Source: Lepidodermella squamata (taxonomy: Eukaryota > Gastrotricha). From it: 64,000 bases of DNA. Positions 57,701 to 64,000 of this stretch are shown here, piece after piece. Both the position numbers and the translations under genes were made by a program. Every line of letters begins with the position of its first letter. Within the stretch, counting starts at the first letter, position 1. The notes under the pieces are model-generated. The model saw only the letters and a program-made list of their open reading frames with translations, was not told the DNA's origin and did no database searches. Where the stretch lies: positions 2,728,001 through 2,792,000 of the forward strand of contig JBLDXI010000003.1 of the NCBI GenBank assembly GCA_047495785.1, written 5' to 3'.

Positions 57701-58334
57701 AATTTTGATTTTTTTAATTTCAGCGAAACCACCTGCTGCGAAAAGCGAAAGTATAACGATTCTCAACACGCCACCGCCGAAATTCGCGATTTTAGGCGAG
57801 CGTCTCCTCGGCTACGGCCGTAGCCTGAAATTCACCATAGCCCAGGGCGATATCACCAGTCTCGTTGTCGATGCCATAGTCAACCAAACGAATGGCTCCT
57901 TCTCAAAAATGGGCCCGGTAGCCGATGCTTTGACCCGCATGAGTGGCAGCGAATTCGACGCGAGTTTGCAAGATTTAGTCGGCCGTCACCAAACGCTGCG
58001 ACCGAGTGAAGCCGTCATGGTCATGTCATGCCACGATCACTTCAAATTTGTCATCCACGTCAATACAGCTTCGATGACAAGTGCCGGTGAAATCGAACAG
58101 GCTGTTCTCAATATTTTGACTCAGGCTGAGAAGTTGGAACTGCGATCTGTTGCCTTGGCTTCGATTGATCTGCCGGGGGTTGCCAAGTCGCAGAGTGGCC
58201 AGGCGACTGTTCGAGCGTTTCGTAATTATTTCGGAATGTTGCCGCCGACTTCGAGTGTTAAACACATCTACTTCTTGCCGTCTGATATGGAAACAGTCGG
58301 CGTCTACCTCCTTGAATTAGCCAAATGTGATTGA
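48754..58334 (+). CDS. Degenerate 2OG dioxygenase-like protein fused to a macro domain (family copy B)
   Basis: Exons 48754-48924, 48975-49558, 53095-53249, 55096-55639, 55689-55771 and 57724-58334 join in phase to 715 residues. No SAP domain is seen; a further 5' exon is possible. The dioxygenase-like core keeps the fold marks (ASWTYMSPVEVLP, FATLFMVMPSCHNGGVVTV, TCEYEISPIVTG) but lacks the HxD pair, the distal His and the Arg. After KRRPKKSSPVSPPAE the 57724 exon gives a Lys/Pro/Ala linker and a macro domain (QGDITSLVVDAIVNQTN, GPVADAL) most like that of macroH2A. The last join matches in phase but is not proven; without it the protein ends at 55851 and the macro domain starts at an ATG at 57678. 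Long introns hold antisense genes. Confidence 0.7.
50533..51666 (-). CDS. Cys-loop ligand-gated ion channel subunit, intronless and nested
   Basis: A single open frame of 377 residues from the ATG at 51666, which gives a signal peptide (MLVFKWLAILAMTAETRSLS); an earlier in-frame ATG is at 51732. The extracellular domain has loop A WRPNI and the signature Cys-loop with exactly 13 residues between the cysteines (CDLDFWLFPFDEQTC). Four membrane helices follow: M1 (GPCLILSLLVISSFLIPPE), M2 (CYACTVMLAIFVMQDQVL), M3 (VFGQTIFGMCVVIYASAI), a short basic loop, and M4 (VVELTALLIFISAQILMNLV). The adjacent Cys pair of acetylcholine alpha subunits is absent from loop C, so the ligand is unknown. It lies antisense within a 3.5-kb intron of copy B and has no introns, suggesting retroposition. 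Confidence 0.9.
   Translation of the reverse strand: MLVFKWLAILAMTAETRSLSNFTESLLLNCHIAPYVNSPQELERIPTKVNAFLHPDRFLEINDVGESLSFIGSIILSWQVPCVKNFYENSRSWWPPEITQLQHEDPKMYWRPNIMVRNNIRSSAFDETSGLLQLYYVNPPIGTFQLSQTGQIETYCDLDFWLFPFDEQTCGILLTSNQLPKNVVFGPSDYYPFTVDAFIPQNSNWQLVRKFSKNYTGLEFGYPDYGEEILQITFFLKFKRKPDYYMMNCFGPCLILSLLVISSFLIPPEMPDRSCYACTVMLAIFVMQDQVLQNLPKTPSRIVAAHYVFGQTIFGMCVVIYASAICFCANKLGHAMKQSFRGTSWNLEAVVELTALLIFISAQILMNLVTVCIYNLN
52010..53019. mobile_element. MULE-type DNA transposon derivative
   Basis: Inverted ends of about 28 bp: ATTGGAACGTGCGCATGGGT at the left and ACCCATGCGCATGTTCCAAT at the right. A TGCGCAAATTACCTAGAAAT subterminal block occurs inverted at both ends, with a 40-bp insertion in the left one. 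It contains a partial transposase on the minus strand. It is inserted in an intron of family copy B. Confidence 0.75.
52167..52882 (-). pseudogene. Partial MULE transposase, frameshifted
   Basis: Two overlapping minus-strand frames (52882-52466 and 52538-52167). The first reads TADFETGLIPAIKKQFPSAT...GCLFHFKQAVIRWIQQKG, the characteristic MULE transposase core region. The second continues with RVHRGVEGWNHKMNR and an acidic C-terminus. A shift between frames lies near 52480-52530. The N-terminal part with the first catalytic Asp is missing, so it is unlikely to be active. Confidence 0.75.
54251..54658 (-). CDS. Unknown nested antisense ORF
   Basis: A 135-codon open frame lying antisense in the fourth intron (53250-55095) of family copy B. 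No ATG begins it; a candidate acceptor (TTGAATAG) precedes it, so it is probably an internal exon. The peptide has a hydrophobic start, several cysteines and many Ser, Tyr and Arg. A second open frame on the same strand (about 54220-53943) with a Leu-rich helical segment (KLDNRLEPILRVELP) could be a following exon. I do not recognise either. Confidence 0.35.
   Translation of the reverse strand: MCFVQLAPRLFGVFLLAVGGSADGSSLRFCRRENSHYHYSCYHEVKSLQFYGSRNVSITSLTTLKIEGRSRNLTYPRDKRILKFQYSTTRIPCKSEGFKCNVEGYIWNYFRLLLQPSTIRLCFSESLFYDTLVRI
56207..56524 (-). CDS. Unknown nested antisense ORF with Pro-rich segment
   Basis: A 105-codon frame antisense in the last long intron of copy B. After a possible intron end (CTATACATTTCAG) it reads ARHKEPWSPKEDGISDLP and then a Pro/Thr/Arg-rich tail. 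Its upstream segment (56435-56640) is duplicated at 59305-59505, inside an intron of family copy C. A mini-exon beginning MSNTNNQVIAI lies about 80 bp upstream. Not recognised. Confidence 0.35.
   Translation of the reverse strand: MGLSNFFHLNPVFQSCFLYISARHKEPWSPKEDGISDLPQITLQPRTHDIIQPRPTLRYPMAEPIFARPTTAAPRPASGGPAILAILRNPNFLRFTVIIGENKLK
56435..56640 (-). repeat. Duplicated intronic segment, copy 1
   Basis: About 200 bp with long identical blocks (for example GACGAGCTGAAATGTATAG and CTCAGCTCCGTACGATGGCG) shared with 59305-59505 in the same orientation. Confidence 0.75.
56641..56886 (-). CDS. Unknown nested antisense ORF
   Basis: An 81-codon helical, Leu/Glu-rich frame with no ATG at its start, in the same intron of copy B. 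Could be an exon; no family recognised. Confidence 0.25.
   Translation of the reverse strand: MARLGALSTLQTFKNKEEVAEMWKLKQQLASDVSLVQLSLSDEMFEASSGLFVGYWLADSRFVSFIEYFRHQYIEDPFMNK
57312..57647 (-). CDS. Unknown nested antisense ORF
   Basis: A 111-codon frame just upstream of, and opposite to, the macro-domain exon. It has a CHYTGCPFNLVFKVGGNW segment that faintly recalls the zinc-binding DNA-recognition domains of MULE/FLYWCH-type proteins. This is speculative; the start is not ATG. Confidence 0.3.
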   Translation of the reverse strand: MIASILAVRNKLISNISFASPVFYRYSKLFALYMNSSAAFHRIYNTKDEILHTVQTYSNDARVRVRSSTTDWLHISCHYTGCPFNLVFKVGGNWMLLSAAFCPFQSWRLSD

Positions 58335-58468
58335 TTTATTTAGCCAAGGCTGATATAACAGAAAACGATAGAATATAAAACTCATTTTTCGATTTGATCT
58401 TTGCAGGCATTAAAATCATGAATCTGTTGGATTTTCGCTGTTAATTTTAGATTTTTTCTCGAAGTAAA

Positions 58469-61400
58469 ATGGAGAAGGATGAAGGTGATATTTACTACTG
58501 GTGGAATACGATGGGGCGGAGTATGCGAAATTTTCATCGTTTTGATATTCCTGAGCTGCAACGGGAATGCGAGCGACGCGGTTTAACGACCGAGGGTCGA
58601 AAAAGTAAGTCCGAACATTTTCCCCACCTTAATAAATTTCGGACAAAATTTCTTGGTAATTCTATGTTTTAATGAATATTTTTTGAATCTTTTCGGAATG
58701 ATAAATTATTTATTTATTTTTATTTTTTTTAGAGCTCTTAGCAGAGCGACTTCAGGCTTGTTTCTTGGTGATTCACGGCGCTAGAAATCAAACTCCGAGC
58801 AGTATGGATGAAAATCGGCCGAGTTCTTCGGCGTCCAACACCGGACCAAAACATTCGCTGTCTGACGAATCATCTGACGAAGTGAGTTGACCTCCGTATT
58901 TTTACTGTTATATCAAACCATTTTTTATGGAATTATTATCGAAAACGAATGATTCCGATCATGAGTAATAAGAACGGAGCATGAAGAATAAAGACAGTAC
59001 GATTCAGCTGCGATATTTAGCGGATTGGTTTCTAAAATATGTTGGGCTTTGTAAATGATGGACAAGCCATCCCGACCAGGGAATCGTTTCAGAAACTTAG
59101 GATCACCGCCTTTCAGTCGTGGCGTTGGCAGTTTTTCAGATTTATTGTTTCAAGTCCATCCAACATTAAATATTAAGTTGCTCTCGGACCAGGGGCAGAG
59201 TCAGGCATTTCATCCGTTGCCAAGTACAGACCTAGAGTATTCGCAATTGCAACTGCGACTCAGCTATTGGTAGAAACAGAAAAAAAATCGCGGATTGCCT
59301 TTTCTTTTGGGCTCCACGGCTGTTTGTGACGAGCTGAAATGTATAGAAAACACGATTAGAAGACGAGATTGAAGTGACATTTGATCAGCAGTAAGCGGAT
59401 CTGGAGGTGGAACGAGAGGGTATCAGAATCCATCTCAGCTCCGTACGATGGCGATGACTTGGTTATCCGTATCCGACATTTTCTGCCGTTTCCTCTTTCT
59501 GCGTTTTAGGTTGATTTAGATGAATTTGATATAATTATTGCCCGCTTCTGAGACCTGCTTATGAGTTCTAAACGGTGTTTTCGATACCAAAGCTTGATGT
59601 TTGCTTTATCAAATAATAGTATGGGGCCAAGCTAGAGTTTATAGTTTCAACTAATTTCTTTACGAGGCGTTGCGGACAGACATTTTTCACTCAGCACTAT
59701 TGGATCTCTTCAGATCACAGAAGTTTACTAACCAACTGGCGTGGGCATAGGATTTCCACGAAGCTATCGGTAAATAACCCGTCTTGAGAAAAAACAATCC
59801 TAGAACCACTTCGTATCATAGGCGAATAAAATAACTGTAATTTTCAAAAAGTGAAGTGAAGTGTTTACGTCTTCGGAACTTGCTGCTAGCACTTGGAAGC
59901 TTTTACCAGCCATAGCAGAAATATGAGACGTTTCAACGACGAAAGGCTCTTGAATACGAATGCTGTGTTGTTTTACGGTTTTCGGGATCGGCTTCACCTC
60001 CCCGAGTCACTTCGACAGCATCGGCTCGCGTACGTTGAGGCCGGCGGTAGAACGTGTGAGTAAATCGGCCTCATCTTCAGGCACAGCTTCCGAGACGCTC
60101 GCTCACAGGGGCGAAAGTGATCAAGTCTGGGGCGCGGAATCTTCAGGCTTTTGATTGACGATAATAATTGGTAGCAAATACAGTCGACTACAGCGACTAA
60201 AAGCGCGAACGGAGTTGAATTTGTATATACAATCGCTTCATCCGGAATAATCAATTCATCCAATTTGTAATACTTCGACAGATATGAACGAAAATCCTTC
60301 ATGTTTTTTATTTTTCCTCCTTCCATTCAATCAAGCCAGTCAAGTACGTTGATAAAGCGCGTAGAATGAAATTTCGCCATGTTAAAGATTTGCGAGATTC
60401 GGTTGAGATTAGTTTTGGACCCAGAGATGAATAAAACGAGCGTTTCTGGGATATGGGATATGGGATATGGGGATATTGGACAAGAAGGAGAATTGGTCTT
60501 AGCAAGATTCTTCGCTGTTGCTGGTATGATCAGCATGGTCAACTGAGCTGAATTTTCGAGTTTCAGATCTCATAATTTCATCGCAACAACAGCTGTACAG
60601 CTGCTTCACCAACTCCGAAGCTCAAGGCGACAATGCAGCGGCGCGAACGATTGAAAACAAATAGTCTTCAACAATTATTGGGATTTCCCGCACGATAGCC
60701 AATAAAGACCCGCCGTTTACTTTTTGATAGAAACAATGGACATCGTATATGCGCCGATTGTGAGCTCGGAGGACGTAGGATCGGGGTAACTTCGGTTTCG
60801 CACCACGCGATCGAAGACGGGCGAAGATTACGTTAGACTTGAAAGTAATTTTGAAATAGAATTCGCCGCCGCGGTTGTTTTCCAGCAGCTTGAGGATCTC
60901 GCGAGGAATTAGCAGTCGGCTTTTTTGTTGAATCAATTCATATCGTTTTTCAATTTCACGAAAATCCGACTAGCCAAACAAGCAAAATATGGACATTTTT
61001 TCCGCAAATGATACTGAATGTTTGTCGTTCATGTGCTTCGCTCTCAAGTGGATATCCACCCTAATTAGCAGCTGAATTGGGGCTTATCGCTTATTAATTT
61101 CGAAATTTCATTATTTTCACTTGTTATTTTTACTTTAGGACGCGCCTCTTGCGAAAAATAAAAAGGTTTGCCTGAAAAATCTCATCGCCTCAATTTTTTT
61201 AATTCAACAATTTTAATAGCCACTGCCTGCTATGAATGAGTCCGGCATATTCGATGCTTTCGGCGAAGTTTTCGGATCGAAAAAAGGTGTGAAGCAAGGC
61301 CTATTGCCCGATAATGATTGGTATTGCCTTGGCAAGGTCGACTTTCTGCCCGAAATTACTGTTGGAAAAGCGAAACTCTCACTGCCCTTCGACTCAAAAG

Positions 61401-63895
61401 CCGCTACGCAGTTCGATCGCCAGTCCGAAAAACGGCGCGAATTTCGTACAGATGAATTTGAAATCGCTGGCCTACTTTGGACGAAAATGTTTAGTAATTC
61501 GCGATCGAGCGTGCTGCTCGAGAAAATTCGTCGATTTCTCGCGCCGAGAACTGTGTCGATTTCAGCTCGTCTCGACAAGTTGTTTGTTTTTGACAGTGAA
61601 CATGAACTCAACGTGAAGTCATCTTCGCCGCCTGGGGAATCGTTTGGCCAAATCACCGTTTTCCTGCCTAGCAAAGTTACGGGTGGCAATTTAACTGCTC
61701 GTCAATACGAAAAAGAGCTGGAAATCGATCTTTCGAAAATCTCAAACAGGTTTGTACTCAACTTATTTCTCAGCTTGACCTTTTGGAAAGAATCGAAAGA
61801 AGAAAAGAATGGAAATTCCCTTTTTATTCCAAGTTAATGTGAAATAATGAAAGTAAAGTCAGTCTACCATTGAAAATTGCGAGATGGGCGAGTGATAGGG
61901 CTCAACTTCTGGGTTTTTGTTGTCGCTTTCTTCGCAAGCTGAAATGATCGGAAAAATGTTAGTTCGTGGCCCAATTGTCGGTTCTTTGTATTTCCGAAAC
62001 ATTTTGGCCGTATAGCAATATAAAAATTTAATCGATAAACGTGAGGTCCCCGGTCAACCAGCAAGACTGAAATAGCCAAGAAACTACTTTTATCCTAAGT
62101 AGCGAACTGCCTTTCAGGGCCAAATAGGGCCAGTTTTTATAGCAACGAGGCACACGATATATAGCTCGTCGGGTTTGGAAATGTCAATAAGCGAGACTAT
62201 CACGAGCTGTGACATCTTGCCGTTAACTTTGAGACATTTTGAGTCTAGCCAGTGGATAGCGCTGTCAAGGTCATTTTCAGGTGCTGATTTCAATTCAGAA
62301 TCATTTTTGGCTGCAAAATATATAGTGATGTCATCAGCGTATTGGATTACGGTGGATTTTGTGATGAAATTGGCAACTTGTTATCACAAATTGTGAATAG
62401 TAAAGATCCCAATGCAGAGCCCTGTGGCACTCCATACTTCGGATGAACTGTGACCGAAGTTTTTCGAGTTACTTTGGTCAAATATTAGAAGTTATCTTGG
62501 TTTGGAGGAACCTTCGTGCCTTGTCCATCAAAGCAACGTTGTAGTCTTGATTGCGGTATCGGCATAAATCAGCCAAGACACCGATTTCCTCAAATTCACG
62601 GGACTAGTAGCAACTGTAGTGAACTTGCTCCGAGTTCTATAAATTAAATTGAATTAAACAATGGCGCCAAGAGCTTGGACATTTAGCCGGTGTGATTTCT
62701 TACCGTTAACCTTGAGGCATTTTGAAGTACTGATTCAAATTCAATATCGTCAGCGCGTTAGATTACCTTGGATTTTAGTGATGAAAGGGGCAACTCGTTT
62801 ACATAAATTGTGAATGCAGAGCCCTGTGGCACTCCATACTTCAGATGAATTGTGACCGAAGTTTTTCGATAAAATGACAACGTGTATTAAAGGGAATTTT
62901 TTTATTGCATCTCTCGGCAATTTATTATTTCATCGGGTATCGGGCTGACCTTTATTGGAAAAGTTGAAAGCATTAATCTCAACAAGTGGCAGATTTGTAT
63001 TTCGACAGATTGCTACAAATTATATGCTTTTATTCCTTTTTAGCAAATGCAAAGCGGTAGCCTTTTTCAATGCGTGGCCTTGCAAGCTTCAGCCGATCGA
63101 ATCCGGCCGATTGATCTGCCTGCGATATTTCCTAACCTACGAAGGTTCGATCAAACCTACCGCCCCGCTGTCAACCATGCTGTTAGAAAGCCGAATTTCA
63201 ACCCTGTTCAACGGCCTGATGTCTCTCCCTAGCTGGCAAGATGGCTCCCGGTCAATCGGATACATTTTTCAGCACAAATATTCTGCAGCCAGACTTCTTA
63301 ATTCGAGCAATAACAGCCTTTTGGGTAGTGATAGAATTGCTCACGAAGCTCTGACGAAAGGTGAATCGACCCCGTTTGAAATCGAAATCTTGCCTGTTGT
63401 TATCGAGGCTAATGCTCGCTGCCCTGTTGAGGACACCTACAAAGAAGCCGAATCATACTTTTTCGACTGTATCTGCAATAACAGGACTGTCGATGTGAAA
63501 ATCAATCGTTTATCAGCCAAGGCTGTAAAAGCCCTGAAAACTGTTGATTCGAGTGAGATGAGTGACAACAGCGACTGTGATGATGTTATTGGCGATGACA
63601 AAGGAAGTGGCGGCGCGTTAGCTGATTTCACGTTGAATTTTGAGGGTGGCAAAAAGACTGATCTCAAAATTCGGTTCGTTCAGGATTGGAGGAAAATCGC
63701 GATAACTCGAACTGTTGAATCGAAGATCTCTAAAGCTGGCAACTCCATGGTCGAGTAAGTTATTTTCCTTCTGAAAGTTGCTTTTATGAAATTTCGTGAA
63801 ATAGATGGGAATTCAAGTTTCATGCATCAGCAATGCTGATTAAGGCGGCGAAAGGTGCGAAGGGTAAAAGAAAAACTGCCGCTAAGCGGGGCTAA
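58469..63895 (+). CDS. SAP domain plus degenerate 2OG dioxygenase-like protein (family copy C)
   Basis: Exons 58469-58604, 58733-58881, 61139-61165, 61220-61749, 63044-63754 and 63805-63895 join in phase to 547 residues. The SAP motif (IPELQRECERRGLTTEGRK) is split by an intron at the same place and phase as in copy A. A Ser-rich acidic linker follows, then the dioxygenase-like fold (WYCLGKVDFLPEI, GQITVFLPSKVTGGNLT, KLQPIESGRL). The HxD pair is absent and DCEHE is reduced to WPCKL, so it is the most degraded copy. The C-terminal domain ends in a Lys-rich tail (KAAKGAKGKRKTAAKRG), suggesting chromatin or DNA association. Introns of 2.3 and 1.3 kb contain antisense ORFs and a LINE remnant. Confidence 0.8.
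59305..59505 (-). repeat. Duplicated intronic segment, copy 2
   Basis: Matches 56435-56640; on the minus strand both begin with an ATG reading MS(D/N)T(D/N)NQVIAI. It lies in the second intron of family copy C. Confidence 0.75.
59994..60542 (-). CDS. Unknown nested antisense ORFs
   Basis: Two adjoining minus-strand frames (60542-60327 and 60326-59994) in the second intron of copy C, probably parts of one gene with a small intron or shift near 60330. They encode a mixed helical segment (FRSYLSKYYKLDELIIPDEA) and a hydrophobic LLVAVVDCICYQLL stretch. Not recognised. Confidence 0.3.
60622..60936 (-). CDS. Unknown nested antisense ORF
   Basis: A 104-codon frame upstream of the previous entry on the same strand; basic, with segments FYFKITFKSNVIFARLRSRG and VREIPIIVEDYLF. 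It may be the 5' exon of the same unknown gene. The first codon is not a convincing ATG. Confidence 0.3.
   Translation of the reverse strand: MIQQKSRLLIPREILKLLENNRGGEFYFKITFKSNVIFARLRSRGAKPKLPRSYVLRAHNRRIYDVHCFYQKVNGGSLLAIVREIPIIVEDYLFSIVRAAALSP
62180..62460 (-). pseudogene. Reverse-transcriptase fragment of a second LINE type
   Basis: On the minus strand GVPQGSALGSLLFTI is followed, after a stop and frameshift, by IQYADDITIYFAA and then WLDSKCLKVNGKMS, the usual order of RT motifs in non-LTR elements. It lies in an intron of family copy C. Unlike the histone-cluster LINE it is AT-rich and broken. Confidence 0.75.
62680..62868 (-). pseudogene. Internally deleted second copy of the RT fragment
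   Basis: Repeats blocks of 62180-62460 (for example GCAGAGCCCTGTGGCACTCC and the GTTAAC...TTGAGGCATTTTGA part) with internal deletions, in the same orientation. Confidence 0.65.
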
Positions 63896-64000
63896 AACTG
63901 ACACTGTTTTTTCACGTGTTTTATCAATCAATGAATAATCGAATAATAAACTTTGGTCACACTAGTTCTGTTTACAGCTCTTCAGTGAATGGTTTTTGTT

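Overview
This is a 64 kb piece of an animal (invertebrate) nuclear genome. Genes are split by very short introns (often 45-60 bp) with GT donors and pyrimidine-TTTCAG-type acceptors, intergenic DNA is AT-rich, and a replication-dependent core-histone cluster ends in metazoan stem-loops. Cys-loop and ionotropic glutamate receptor-type genes and many signal-peptide proteins fit a small-intron invertebrate such as a nematode- or tardigrade-like animal, but nothing here fixes the phylum. I rebuilt exon joins by hand. Where I give a protein length, the exon lengths sum to a multiple of three unless I say otherwise.

Layout. 1-1015: 3' end of a STELLO-like gene. 1180-4138 (-): a NIT-ectodomain nucleotidyl-cyclase receptor whose catalytic residues are degenerate. 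4837-15000: secreted or membrane-anchored proteins of unknown function, including a head-to-head pair at 13799/14002. 15964-24023: histone cluster H3(-), H4(+), H2A(-), H2B(+), with a non-LTR retrotransposon inserted in the H3-H4 intergenic promoter and a MITE between H4 and H2A. 24113-28461: foldback DNA, then a divergent pair of paralogous Cys-containing secreted proteins. 28678-33735: a large inverted duplication carrying two copies of an RS-rich secreted protein, with a Cys-rich secreted gene between the arms. 34110-35400: two oppositely oriented SINE-like copies around a repeat-built element. 35717-36795 and 40207-42537: more basic or Gln/His-rich secreted proteins.

37137-39967, 48754-58334 and 58469-63895 hold three paralogues of a family that looks like a SAP DNA-binding domain joined to a 2-oxoglutarate/Fe(II) dioxygenase fold. 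In all three the metal- and cosubstrate-binding residues are lost. The second copy appears to be spliced to a macroH2A-like macro domain. Long introns of the second and third copies contain antisense genes or ORFs, including an intronless Cys-loop receptor, a MULE-type element and a LINE remnant. Between the first and second paralogue (43748-48292) lie two tandem ionotropic glutamate receptor-like genes that lack both the amino-terminal domain and the M2 pore loop.

How genes may work together: the four histones form the nucleosome core. The NIT-cyclase, the two pore-less glutamate-receptor-like genes and the three dioxygenase-like genes each keep the fold of a sensor or enzyme while losing catalytic or pore elements, so the window is rich in apparent pseudo-enzymes and pseudo-channels. 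At least five low-complexity secreted proteins share one architecture: a tiny signal-peptide exon followed by a phase-1 intron.
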